64,000 nt of DNA from the NCBI RefSeq assembly GCF_040869045.1, contig NC_090319.1:392909601-392973600 (forward strand), written 5' to 3'. Within the stretch, counting starts at the first letter, position 1, and each line of letters begins with the position of its first letter. The DNA comes from Eurosta solidaginis. Its lineage: Eukaryota > Arthropoda > Insecta > Diptera > Tephritidae. The notes below the pieces were generated by a model. It saw only the letters and a list, made by a program, of their open reading frames with translations, did no database searches and had not been told where the DNA came from. A program made the translations under genes and the position numbers. Shown here piece after piece: positions 35,401-46,697 of the stretch.

Positions 35401-35570
35401 TTAAAATACTCTTTAATACCTTCCATTTGATACACGTGTCATACAACCACATTCCAGGGTTACCTTAGGTTAATTTTCCTACATGGTGATTTTCCTTATT
35501 TTGTCTCCATAGCTCTCAACTGAGTATGTAATGTTCGGTTACACCCGAACTTAGCCTTCCTTACTTGTTT
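32466..35570 (+). mobile_element. Family A hairpin-ended repeat, copy A3
   Basis: Same layout as A2: ATACTCAGTTGAGCAGAGCT at the left, AGCTCTCAACTGAGTAT then TTCGGTTACACCCGAA and CCTTACTTG at the right. The left 1.3 kb is highly similar to A2. The internal array has about 13-14 units instead of about 30. It sits 56 bp from a Helitron and inside the hAT element. Confidence 0.8.
33790..35470 (+). repeat. Tandem array, about 13-14 units of ~118-125 bp
   Basis: Units share TTTGATACCCATATCGTAC and TCTAGAGTCACCCCTGG with A2 but have their own private variants: CCTAATGGCGATATCTC, ATAGACCTAATGCCCACTCC and TTAAAATGCTCAGTAAC. The central nine units are nearly identical to each other, and the edges are more like A2. 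Confidence 0.9.
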
Positions 35571-35659
35571 TGACTGTATTGAGTTTATTTTTTAGGGGTG
35601 CCCGTAAACGAGAACTGTCCCAGGGGCCCGGCTCGGCTCTCTGCGGCCCTGGCAATAGA

Positions 35660-36667
35660 CTTTATAAAGTTAGACTAGGTGGTTGCTGGAGACCACTTTT
35701 ACACTGCGATATTTTTCGCGGTGCAATTTTAGACCCGTGCATTAATACACAACTCGTTATAAACTAGTATAATCGAGGTCAGCTCCAAGATGCCATTGTT
35801 TTGTCGAAGAGGATTTACCGATACTTCGAAGTATCTTTTAAATATTCCTTTCGTATAGGGTACAGAGCTAAATACGAATTTTTCAGTTTTATTCTGCAAC
35901 TGGTTCCTAAAACAGAAAACGCCAAAATTTAACAGCGAAAAGAATTAGGGTAAACAGTATGGAAAGACGTTCTCATTCGTGAACGTCGTGATATTTTTGC
36001 TATTGGATAAACTTCGAAGACGGCTTCCTGCATAGGATATACAACTATATTTCACTAAAAAAATTTGGAACAGCGAATTGTTTGCCTTATTTTAAGCTTT
36101 ACCGGTAACTTTATAGCTGAAGAATTATGCAACAGAGAATCGTTACCAGTGCATGTAACCGTTATTCTGGTCCACAAGGTTGTATCGCTGAAAACCAAGA
36201 TGGATAAAAGGAAAATGTAAACTATACGTGTTTTCCTGATTTCTAGAAAAATGTAATTTTAGCGATGAAAACGTTGCTCGTCTTTACCTAGGCTCCTTTC
36301 TTTTCCGATTCCAATACATGGGAGAGTACGATCTCGGTTTCGACCGCTTGGATTCGAATATACAACAAAACCGGAAATACTAAAATTTTTTTTCCAACTA
36401 AATACTTACTTCAGTGTAACCGTTATCTTAACATATTTTTTGAACATATTTTATTTGAAATATTTAAATTGTCATGGTCTTCAATTTAAGAGTGTATTTT
36501 GTACCCTGCCTGCTGTCATCTCCGATTTCGGTTTCGATTGCGCTAAATCAATTTTTTAAGTTCGCATTCCAGTTCCGGTAAATTCACTACCGTTATATCC
36601 CGACATTCAAATTAACTAATTAAACTTATAAACATACCGTAAAGCAAAATACACAAAAAATTCAGTA
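35660..36667. other. Spacer, nothing recognised
   Basis: Begins at the hAT target duplication. Moderately AT-rich, with no supported gene or repeat end up to the MITE at 36668. Confidence 0.4.
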
Positions 36668-36905
36668 CATTGTGAATGATGACTAAGTGTGATATCTTCT
36701 GCATAAACGTCAAAATTCCAAATTGATTGGATCACCTGATTTGTAAATGACTAGCGCTGTCTCATTCTGTATCTCTTTCTATCACCCGCTGAAGATAGGC
36801 GGCGCCATATTGAACAGCCTGTCAAAACGCTGAAAAGTAGCCATATTGAACAGCCTGTCAGGCAGTTGACATATAAGAGATCACACTTTGTCATCATTCA
36901 CAATG
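36668..36905 (-). mobile_element. 238-bp MITE, copy 1, TSD ATTCAGTA
   Basis: Ends CATTGTGAATGATGACTAAG and its complement; ATTCAGTA flanks both sides (36660-36667 and 36906-36913). Inverted relative to the copies at 43011 and 45130, to which it is nearly identical. Contains two copies of GACAGGCTGTTCAATATGGC in either orientation. Confidence 0.92.
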
Positions 36906-36913
36906 ATTCAGTA

Positions 36914-37823
36914 CTCCCTAAACAACTTTCATATAAGGTTGTCGTAATTTTGATTTTTTTTTTGTATTTCGGTTTCGCGATATTTGCTCAGTGTTTTGTG
37001 CTTATCTTTTGTAAAAATGTTTATATTAGGTGCCATATGCGAGGTTCCTCAGCAAGTACATGATGGGATTATAGAATGTGGCGCATTACGCATGTAAATA
37101 TTACTTCAGCTGTTTTTTATGGGCAATTTTTACGTCATTTTCCTTCAACTCTTCTTTTTTCTCTCTTTCTTTCATTCGCTGAAGCAGTCAAGTGTGACGT
37201 AGTTGCGCAGAACGAAGCAATTTTGAACTCGTGAATGTGTTTCGATAAGGCTACCAGGACGACCACAACATTTTAATGAAGAGAGTTTTTATTTAACTTA
37301 AGACTCTTATGTGAAGAGTTATCTATAATAAAACATAATTTCGCTTAGAGCGGATTCAATATTCTTTCAGTTTGTAACACATTTTTTGTGCACGTCTAGT
37401 GATCAAGCGAATTTAAGTTTCGGTTTCGAACACCGATTAGTGTCACATGTTTTGATTATTGGTAAAATCAATACTGACGTGTAGCCTAGCTAACAAAAAT
37501 AAATTTCATATATTTAAGTAAGTTTTGACCTCAGTTTGGACCTCTATATGATTTTTAATTACAGGAAGTCAGGTGGAATATTACCGAAACATATAAAATG
37601 TATAAAAAGAAACGGCATATTACATCAGATAGTATTCGTATCGAAATTATGAAAACAAAAAAAGCTTCCACAATATATTTATTTATTCTAAACAAGTCAA
37701 CAATGAAATTGGTTGTACCAAAACCCTACGTTATTGGCTATCTTCGGATGGTTTATGGGCTTTAATTCGTATTTTTATTTATTTTTTTATTTTTATTTTT
37801 AAGTTTAGGAGGGAAGTGTGTTA
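36914..37823. other. Spacer, nothing recognised
   Basis: AT-rich, with scattered stop codons. No coding frame or repeat boundary supported. Confidence 0.4.
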
Positions 37824-38086
37824 TATGCCAACCTAATAAAACCGCACTGCATTTTTTGAGCGCACGCAAACAACCGGCGTTTTTTGCCCAAACCCAAATA
37901 AGCATGCGTTGCGACAATGTAAAGCATGTGTGAAATGTCAAATCTAAATGTCACGCAGAACAAAAATTGGAATCGAGTTAGGTTTTCACGCAGCAAATTC
38001 AATTTGGGTTGCTCTCATACAAGTTGTATGTACATGATCATTTTTGACAGAAAATGACATGCGTGCGTTTATATTAGGTTGGCATG
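37824..38086 (-). mobile_element. 263-bp MITE, GCCAACCTAATA ends
   Basis: Left TATGCCAACCTAATAAAACC and the complement of the right end, CATGCCAACCTAATATAAAC, are inverted repeats. The interior matches 42261-42526 over its length, in the opposite orientation. Flanks are TTA on the left and TAA on the right, not a clean duplication. Confidence 0.75.
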
Positions 38087-38089
38087 TAA

Positions 38090-39171
38090 CCGTCGAGCAA
38101 TCTTCGTCGAAGAGCCGTACTGATTCCTCAGGTAATGGGTAGCAACCCTGCGGGAAAAAAATGGGAGACACACAAAGCACCAGTTTTGCACTACAGGTTT
38201 AAATCAACGGGAAAATGTATTCTCAATTTTTTACCTTAAGTAGCATTGTCACCATATGCCAAGTTTCAAGAATCTAACTTAATTTAAAATCGATTGCAAT
38301 AATCCACACTTTTTTTTGGAAAAAAAAACGAAAGCAGAAAATACTGTTAAGTACTAAAACACAATGTGACCAACTGACCGAGAAAATTTGTTCTCTACAA
38401 TGCTTGACATTCGCATTCGGTTTGTCAGATAGCTCCACATTCGAGACAATCCTAATATATGTGTATATACATACATTTATGAATAGAGCCCATATATATA
38501 TTAATCATCCCCATTTAGCTTCCAACTAAAGAACTGACTTTTCAGTTGACTCTGTGCATCTGCTACGTTCTGCCATTAAGAGGAATTCATTAGCGGTATA
38601 CTAATTTCATTGCCATATGAACTTGTGTACATTTGTATATCACGGCAGACAAGTTGAGAACGAGCACAAAGATATACTTATATTAAAAAATGTATGCATA
38701 ATTATCGTTAATAAAAAATAATCTAAATTTCAATAAAACTGAAAAAACAACTTTAATTGCATGTTTTTTATGTATATAGTAAATACTCATACATACAAAT
38801 GTACATACAGAACAGAAAAATTGCAAAAGATATGAAAAGAAGCTACATATAACAATTTGTGATCTTGTCAATTAGCCGCAGGTACCCGACACAGTTTTTG
38901 TTACAATAAATATTGATTATTTGATAAAGAAAGAAACATTTTTGTGGAAATATTTGTATAATTTGTACCGTGTGATTCGATTCCTGTTAGCGAAAGTGAT
39001 AAGTGTAAACAACAAATAAATATGTGTATGTACATATGTACATACTATGTTGTGAAAATAATTCTGTGAAAAGTTGGGCGACACGCTTCAAAAAGAGTGA
39101 TAATAATTGTATTTGGAAAAATAAAAAAAAATAACTGTTAATCAAGTAGTAGTAGTAAATAGTAGAATATA
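38090..39171 (+). other. Likely promoter and 5' UTR of the downstream ABC gene
   Basis: Starts just after a MITE and runs to the ATG at 39172. The last 300 bases are A-rich, unique-looking sequence typical of a fly 5' UTR. An Inr-like TTTTCAGTTG lies near 38540. Transcript start not determined. Confidence 0.35.
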
Positions 39172-39251
39172 ATGAACCGGACTAGAAAAAAGATTGAGCG
39201 CCCAAAAAATCCATACACAACGGTAAACTGCCTCTCACGGTGGAGCTTCTG
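39172..39251 (+). CDS. First coding exon of a probable ABCC4/MRP4-type ABC transporter (partial)
   Basis: ATG opens 26 full codons plus two bases of a Trp codon, reading MNRTRKKIERPKNPY and then TTVNCLSRWSFW, ending at a strong donor GTAAGA. The order basic N-terminus, P-NP, N--SR, FW is the conserved start of ABC subfamily C members of the ABCC4 group, just ahead of the first membrane helices; the human protein has KPNP...ANLCSRVFFWW. The family exports organic anions and conjugates across the plasma membrane. I found no downstream exon in the window, so either the first intron exceeds 24 kb or the gene is broken by the transposons that follow. The call rests on a short motif. Confidence 0.55.
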
Positions 39252-40489
39252 GTAAGACTTGTTCATATATTTATTAAGTTTTATTTACTATATAATATTG
39301 CATTTAAATAAATGAGTGTGTAAATAAAGGTCATTGGACTAGATACATATTTATGTGAATTATCTATGGGATATAGACAAAGAACAATCAAAATACAAAA
39401 TAGTTACATACATATATACAAAATATAAAACAATGAGAAAAAATTGTTGGGTTGGCTGCTATGAAATGTTAAAGAACAAAAGTATTCAAACATGCAAGGG
39501 CGTAGTCATGGAGAAGGGGGCATTGCCCCCTTCGTATGCCACACACACATACATATATGGAAATCTAAATTCAAATTAACATAAAAATGTACCTAAAATT
39601 CTAAATGTTTTTGAAAAGAACAAAACATTTTTTTTTTTTTAATTTTAAACTTTCACTCTGATAGACTTAAATTTAATAGGCTCATTCCGTTCATTGATTT
39701 AAAATTTCAAAAGCAAATAGTGAAATTAACATGAAAGTACATAAATGACATATGTATACCTATTACAAATTATTATATATGGGGCTTTTCACGTCAAGTG
39801 TTCCCATTCGAAAAATCGAATCTCTCCAAAATCCACCAAAGTGGAAAAGGAGGGACCGAAATATTAACGGGTTGCGATGATGAAGTTGTCGAATTTGTTG
39901 AATTTCTTATTTTTGCATACAACGTTTCATAAGTTTCAGCAACAATATTTCTTCTTTTCTCAATCAAGAATACTTGATTAAAACTGTCCTACAATATTTA
40001 AATGTACGAGTTAATTCAGTGAATAAGAGTACTCGAATGTAAAGTTGTTAACCTCGACTAGAAATCCACTGCCGTGACAGTTACACGAATATCTAGATTT
40101 TTAAAGTTTTTTATACAATTTTCTTCATTTTAAAAAAAATTAAAACCGATAACGAGAACACGTGCAGTATTGCCTTAAGGTTAAACGCACGACACTTTGG
40201 GTGAAATTTTAAAAATTGCCCATAGCTTGTTGGCAAATTGTATGTGTTTATACTTGGTTTTGTGTTACATGTCGAATGAGATTTGTGGGTCCGGTGACAT
40301 GACCAAAATAATAGGTGTACACAGCTTTGGTTCTATATCATTAAAAGATTTTGCGAATGAAAACAAATTTTGTATGGTAATATTAATAACTTTAGTTACT
40401 TATACTAAATATATGAAAATTATTATAATTCATTATTTCAAAGATAACTGTATCATAATAAAAAAATTTCGTTGGTCAAAATAATAGGG
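39252..40489. other. Putative first intron, transposon debris
   Basis: Includes CAAGGGCGTAGTCATGG and GGGGGCATTGCCCCC near 39499, resembling a hAT end. No exon is recognisable. Confidence 0.35.
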
Positions 40490-40930
40490 GTATCCAACTT
40501 TTCTTAAAAATCAAAGTGCACCATTGAAATATAATTCCTTACTCCACTGTTATTTTAATCACCGGTATCTCCTCCATGTTTTGTATAACTTAGCCTCTAC
40601 CATTGGTCACGACTTTAATTAATTTTTGACAGGCTTCCAGTGGAGTGCTATCCCATCCCAATCCTTCATCTTCTGGCAAAATAACTCGCTTCTTTGAAAT
40701 GAAAAGGACTCCAGTCATCTTCTAAGGTCACTTCACAAGTTTCCAATCGGGTTGGGGTCAGGGAATTGACTTGGTCATTGCATACATGTGGAAATTCCGT
40801 TTCTGAAACACTCAGATACCAACCGAAGAGTATGTTTTGTACCGTTATCTTGGTGATAACTCAATCTGAGTGGCATGTTTTTCTCCGCATACGACGGTAC
40901 AAAACATACTCTTCGGTTGCCATCTCAGTT
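40490..40930 (-). pseudogene. Tc1-like transposase C-terminal remnant
   Basis: Minus-strand translation gives PDPNPIGNL (from the usual SPDLNPIENLW around the catalytic region), followed by ESFSFQRSELFCQKMKDWDG and KSWPMVEAKLYK. This corresponds to the last ~90 residues of Tc1/mariner transposases. GACCAAAATAATAGG motifs occur near 40300 and, inverted or diverged, near 40475, as in Tc1-type ends. The frame has stops and lacks the N-terminal HTH. Confidence 0.6.
40820..40919. repeat. Perfect 26-bp inverted repeat in Tc1 remnant
   Basis: CAACCGAAGAGTATGTTTTG... at 40820-40845 and its exact complement at 40894-40919, with a 48-base loop. Confidence 0.85.
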
Positions 40931-42260
40931 GTTCGGAACTGGAATTGTCACATGTATATAATTTACTTTATGTGTGCCGAATTTTCAATAATGATCAAGA
41001 AAATTTCGAATTACTTGGAGAGTTAGAGCCAAATTAACCCCCAAGTTTGGCCAAATCATATTCAGTATTTCGGGGTGCCGAGCTCGCGGCTCGTGATTTA
41101 ATCGAAATTTTAAATTTGTGCTATCAAGTTTGTATCAAGAACTGCGGCTGCTATTTTTGTACTCAAATTTCTAGTAGAAATGTTGATTAATGTCCATTTG
41201 TATATAAAATTCAATTATTCTTTATCTTGGAATTATTCTTTAAATTAAAAACATATATAATTTTTTTTTGATAATAAAAAATTAATTATCTTCAATTGAA
41301 AGGCTGCTTCAATATTCATATATACTACATATTGTAACGAATTTACTGCAATTTCCCTTATTTGCAATCTTCTGCTAACGTTCGTATCGCTAAACTGTTG
41401 AATAAATAACTCCAATATTGAATAATGGATAAATGGCCTTTATTAAAGTACTTCACAATAACACTTATACTTTGCAACCATAGTGTACAAGTACAAGTGT
41501 GTTGACTTCTTTCTGACAGGCACTCGCTTAAAAAAAAAAATCTGGGTTGCCATTGTTGTTTCGGTTGAAAACGGTCAATTAGGGTTCTGTGCAGAGACGT
41601 AAAAGATTGAAGCAGGGTTTATGTAGTCACAAAAGTGTTGCTCCTGTTCCACAGCTATTTAATTTTATGTCATGGCGAAAAGTGTTCAGTTCAGAGTTAT
41701 TGATTTTCATTAAAAGTTTAGTTTATTACGGAGGGTTACTCCTTTAAGTGCAAAAAGCAGAAAAACGTAGAGTTTTTCAAATAATTGTGAAAAACTTTTT
41801 AATTTGAACTTCTGTATCCAAGTTCACTATATTTGTGTAGAATCTGGAGGTCAATTCCTTAACAATGAAAAACTGAAAAATGTACACTTCTTGAAAACTC
41901 ATTTGCACACACAATTTACACTTTGAATTTAGTTGTGTTTTTATGCACAAAATTTTGAAACTAAAAACAAAATTTTCACTTGTCAGGAAAAAACGGCCCA
42001 ATGTCAAAAAACCCTATCGAAATACAAACTGGCTTGTTTTTTTTTTTTAATGAACTACGTTATATTTTTCTTGTATTTCGTTAGTTTTTTTAAATAGAGT
42101 TCACACACTTACACCAGTACTGAAACCTTATTGGCTCCTTCGACAAAATATATAAGAGAAAAATACATAGAAAATAAAGTAGTGTCATATAGGAGTTTGA
42201 TTTGTTCGCACTTATAGCACCATTTTATTTGCAGGAGACTTTCACAGCTACAAAAATTAA

Positions 42261-42526
42261 CAAGCCAACCTAATATAAACGCACGCAAGTCATTTTCTGT
42301 CAAAAATGTCTCATGCACATACAACTTGTATGAGAGCAACCCAAATTGAATTTGCTGCGTGAAAACCTAACTCGATTTCCAATTTTTGTTCTGTGTGACA
42401 TTTAGATTTGACGTTTGCACACATGCTTTACATTGTCGCAACGCATGCTTATTTGGGTTTAGGCAAAAAACGCTGGTTGTTTGCGTGCGCTAAAAAAACG
42501 CAGTGCGGTTTTATTAGGTTGGCTTG
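42261..42526 (+). mobile_element. 266-bp MITE with TAA duplication
   Basis: Ends CAAGCCAACCTAATA and its complement, flanked by TAA on both sides (42258-42260, 42527-42529). Homologous to 37824-38086. A 3-bp TWA target suggests PIF/Harbinger ancestry. Confidence 0.75.
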
Positions 42527-43010
42527 TAAGGCGGATTTACACAGACGCTTTGGTTGTGTTGCATTCATTAATTCATCTGTCGGGCGAAGTATCGAAAAAT
42601 TTACATAAATGCTTTGGTTGCGTGCCTACGCTTTGACTACGCCATACGAAGAACAATGAAACGCCGTACGTTATCTTTGCTTTGAAGCGACCAAAGCGTT
42701 TATATAATTTTGCCCTTATGAATTTGTGTAAACAGACTTAGAAGTGAAATTTTTCAATGTTACACGTGTGCCGTTTTATATTTTCACTCTAGTTTAAATA
42801 AATTTTGCTTTCCGTATGTTTCCGAATTGTTGCAGGCTACAAATCTTCTAGTATTCTTATTTCCGCGGAAATATATGCAACTATTTCATCTGTAAATACT
42901 ACAAAGTTTATTTAAACTATCAAATGCAACTCAGCTTGAAGTACTCTTACGTACCAAAAATGCAACTATAGACCTGAGATTTGCATCAGGTGAACGAGGC
43001 TGTTTGTAGT

Positions 43011-43248
43011 CATTGTGAATGATGACAAAGTGTGATCTCTTATATGTCAACTGCCTGACAGGCTGTTCAATATGGCTACTTTTCAGCGTTTTGACAGGCT
43101 GTTCAATATGGCGGCGCCTATCTTCAGCGGGTGATAGAAAGAGATACAGAATGAGACAGCGATAGTCAAATACGAATCAGGTGATCCAATCACTTTGGAA
43201 TTTTGACGTTTATGCAGAAGAGATCACACTTTGTCATCATTCACAATG
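43011..43248 (+). mobile_element. 238-bp MITE, copy 2, TSD TTTGTAGT
   Basis: Ends CATTGTGAATGATGACAAAG and its exact complement (31-bp perfect inverted repeats). TTTGTAGT at 43003-43010 and 43249-43256. Inserted in the 1.8-kb CAT-ended element. Confidence 0.95.
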
Positions 43249-44213
43249 TTTGTAGTTTTGACGTTTATCGCTCAGTTGACACACTTGTATAGGTACACTA
43301 TGTTTGCAACTAGCTTGCTTAATAACCAAACTGACTGATAGCTTAAATCATTGTTTACTATATAGTTTGGCAGCTTAAATAGAGCTTATGTTGCGAATAG
43401 AGTGGAAGGCAGTGGAATAGGCAGTCGAATGTCATATAATGAAGGAATTGATGTTCGGAGTTTTTTCAAAATTTGCCCGAAATCCTGAATCACAAAAGGG
43501 AGTGTAGTTAAGTACGAAAATGAAAAAATGTAGTTAGGTTTTGCTCCTTTTTTAGCAGGAGATTTTCATTTTAAAAAAGTAATATATAAATCAATGTCCC
43601 TTCTAATTCTAATTTTATCTATGGAGCTTCGCATGCACTTTATAAAAACGCGCTTTTTATTTTTACGAACTTATTCCTCAATGAAAATAAATGAAACACG
43701 TATTAATGTAAGCATTAATCATGTCTCTTACTTCTTAAATATTCTTCTTAAATATTATAAATGTGTTTAAAGTAGCAGGACTAAAATAATATTGACAAAT
43801 CTGATATGTCAAACTAATTTTATATAATAAAAATGATTTCATACATTGCATGCATTTTATACATATGCATTATATTTAAAATTTTCTCTAACTATTCGTT
43901 TTGTGCTGACTAAATTTTGCTTATGCATAACTTTCTTTGGCTATATAAGATAACAATTCCAGGGGCCGTTTTCACCATCTTCCGTGAACGCTAACATAGA
44001 AGAACCCTAAGTTTTTAATTATTTGTGTTTTGCTTTGACGTTGGCGGTGCGTTGCTTATAGATTGAAGCAATTAAAGCGAGTGTGTTCAAAGTCAGATGT
44101 AGGGGCAACGCAAGTACCAAAACGACTCAAAAAGTCACCTTAAGCCTAGTTGCTTCACGTTTTATTTATCATTATTAATTAAAAATGTTGGATCTCGTAA
44201 GAAGCTAAACTTA

Positions 44214-44348
44214 GGCAAGATACACACGAGACATAGCTTCGTAGACGCGTACAAAATATGGAATGGAGCTACGATTTTCTACGCCTCAAGATTTCTTATG
44301 CTGTACCTAATACGCGTCTATGAAGATACGCCTCGTGTGCATCTTCCC
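44214..44348. mobile_element. 135-bp MITE with TTA duplication
   Basis: Ends GGCAAGATACACACGAG and (complement) GGGAAGATGCACACGAG, arms of about 38 bp including GTAGACGCGTA. TTA on both sides (44211-44213, 44349-44351). PIF/Harbinger-like target. Confidence 0.8.
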
Positions 44349-45129
44349 TTAAATTATTTTCAAAGAAAAAATGCTTTGTTTTTTAAACTTTGCTAATTTT
44401 CACATACATGTCTACTACTATGGCTGTCGCTTCCATACTATTATTTCATTATTTAAAAAAAAAAATTATTCTGAAAAATGCTACCTTGTCACATGCGTTT
44501 TCAAACACGTTTGCCACACCATGTTTTCATTTAGGACCAAAATGCATCAAAAAAAAAGACCAGATCTCAAAAAAAAAAAAAAAAAAAGAACCAAATTTTA
44601 GTTTTTTTATTGGTATACAAACAATTGGGATGTTTCAATGGTTTAATATATAAAATTTTAATAAAGTAGAAACTTGGTTTTAATTCAAACTGCACAAACA
44701 AAAATGAAGTGCACCTTTAGGTATTATATGTTCACATTTCTAGGATTAGTCTATAGGGTGACTCATGAAAGCTGTTTACGCGGCGTAGGCTGCCACCCGT
44801 CCCATCTCCCCCTTGTACATACGTATATATGAATTTCTTTATAACCCGTAGTTTGTATTATATATTTTTATTACATTGAATTGTATAAATATTGAATTAT
44901 ATATTACATTGAATTGTATCCTATTATATTCCCCAAAAGAAATGAATATAACTTACCGTTAAATTTCTCACTGGGAACCCTCATGGACATGTGGCAGCCT
45001 CCACCGCGTAAATCCACCAAGTTCAATTCGCCGCAAGTACAGGATGGCGATATGGCATGATCGTCAACCTGTCAAAAAACCACTACCTCTTGGTTATTGA
45101 AAAAAATTATTATCATTCGTTGTCATCCT

Positions 45130-45366
45130 CATTGTAAATGATGACAAAGTGTGATCTCTTATCTGTCAACTGCCTGACAGGCTGTTCAATATGGCTCTTT
45201 TCAGCGTTTTGACAGGCTGTTCAATATGGCGGCGCCTATCTTCAGCGGGTGATAGAAAGAGATACAGAATGAGACAGCGATAGTCAAATACGAATCAGGT
45301 GATCCAATCACTTTGGAATTTTGACGTTTATGCAGAAGAGATCACACTTTGTCATCATTCACAATG
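45130..45366 (+). mobile_element. 237-bp MITE, copy 3, TSD GTCATCCT
   Basis: GTCATCCT at 45122-45129 and 45367-45374. Ends CATTGTAAATGATGACAAAG and the complement with one mismatch; the interior is nearly identical to 43011-43248. Confidence 0.95.
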
Positions 45367-45805
45367 GTCATCCTTGCTCAATAATTCGGTCGCAAAAAAT
45401 TATATTTTCAACCTTTTTGTGCGCGGTTTTTTTGGAAATCATAAAGATTTATAAAATATCTCGTTTTCGCTTTAGTAATTATAAAATATTCTACAATATA
45501 GTTCCTGCGGTTTGTGAATTATTATCGCTACAGAAAGTCAGCCCTATATTGGTATATCGCGCTAAATAAGTGTTCGAAAATACCTCGTCGCTTGCTTGCT
45601 GCTTAACAAAGTCTTTGTTAAAACTCATCGAGAGTCTTTCGCCAACTTTTTTTTGTTTGATCTACAAATCACGATAATTGCGCCCGCATACCGACATTAT
45701 ATTGTTATATTCATTGAAAGGGATACTAAACATTTTGTAAGCTTTATAAAGGCCGTATAAATTAAAGAAAAGGAGTGTTCCTTACGAATTTAAAAGTGTC
45801 TTTCA

Positions 45806-46090
45806 TTGTGCTTGAGGAGTAGTCGCCATCTTAGAGGTGTGCAAAGTGCAGAGTGTCAGCAACTACACATTGCTGGACATATTCAACGTAACGCCATCCA
45901 TTTCACGAAGAGACTGGCGTGTGTCACCGCCGCTGTATTGTCGTCACCACAACACCGCTACCAGTTCATCGTCGTCACCGCCGCCAAGGCGCTATCATCG
46001 CCGTGCCAAGCCAGTGCATCCGTAAACAACCGTCAAGAGGCCATTCCCATAAAAGCCTATCCAAGCAAATCTGTGAGTACCATCCTATAG
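45806..46090 (+). other. GC-rich open stretch ending in a splice donor-like site, unknown
   Basis: Within the AT-rich 4.6-kb element, 45806-46080 is GC-rich with CCGCC and GTCGTCACC repeats. It is open in two frames: 94 codons from 45806 (VTAAVLSSPQHRYQFIVVTA part) and 62 from 45837 (SSSSSPPPRRYHRRAKPVHP part). It ends AAATCT|GTGAGTACC, a strong 5' splice site. It may be a captured host exon or the 5' leader of a gene. I recognise no domain. Confidence 0.35.
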
Positions 46091-46697
46091 CTTAACTAAA
46101 AGCATATAAACTTATAAGGTTTAAAATTATATCCATTTACACACGCTGTTATATGAACGCACCTAGTAATACTCTTGATAAACTTGATTGTTTATCAGAT
46201 GTATTATTGCCAAACAAAAATATTTAGATTGTTATACAAATTAAAAAATGCCAAGATTAAGTGAAAAATCAAAACTAAAACGTCTGTACTAAGATATTCT
46301 TGTAAATGACTTGCTAATGTTGGAGATTTCTGATAAAAATGCCTGCTGTAATGTCGGCAAGGTTGCATTCCTTTGAGTTTACCGCGTAATGAAATGTGCG
46401 CGTAAATTTATACAAATTGTGTAAATGATTTTTCATACAAAATTTGACAGTTCGTTTACGCACTAGATAAATTTATATGTTTACACACTTTATAAGGCAT
46501 TTATACGGTTACATGAGTCCCCCTTATGTCTTTCACCAATCAAACGTTGTGAACCTAGTTTTGCTTGATTGCAATGGAATAAAGTGCATAGCGCAGTTAG
46601 GTTTTATTAAAGAACGGTTAAAAAATTTGCATTGTGGCAAACTCAGTAAATCGTAAATAAAACTAAGCAGTGGTGTTAATGCTATTTTTATAGATGT

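Larger units (their letters stand above)
28849..35651 (+). mobile_element. hAT transposon with 8-bp TSD, carrying two nested insertions
   Basis: GCAATAGA occurs at 28841-28848 and at 35652-35659, directly outside ends CAGGGCCACGGAGAG and (complement of the right end) CAGGGCCGCAGAGAG. An 8-bp duplication with CAGGG tips is the hAT hallmark. The left part holds the decayed transposase. A Helitron (31088-32409) and family A copy A3 (32466-35570) fill the right side, so the original element was about 2.4 kb. Confidence 0.85.
41479..43302. mobile_element. CAT-ended element in Gypsy LTR, TSD TTTGCAAC
   Basis: TTTGCAAC at 41471-41478 and 43303-43310 flanks ends CATAGTGTACAAGTACAAGT and (complement) CATAGTGTACCTATACAAGT. 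The LTR sequence continues exactly on the other side. Contains two MITEs (42261 and 43011) and no recognisable transposase, so it is nonautonomous. An 8-bp duplication fits hAT or P-type elements. Confidence 0.85.

Noticed and set aside
44371..44653. Lys-rich C-terminal ORFs
   Set aside because: Produced by an A-run; no coding signature upstream.
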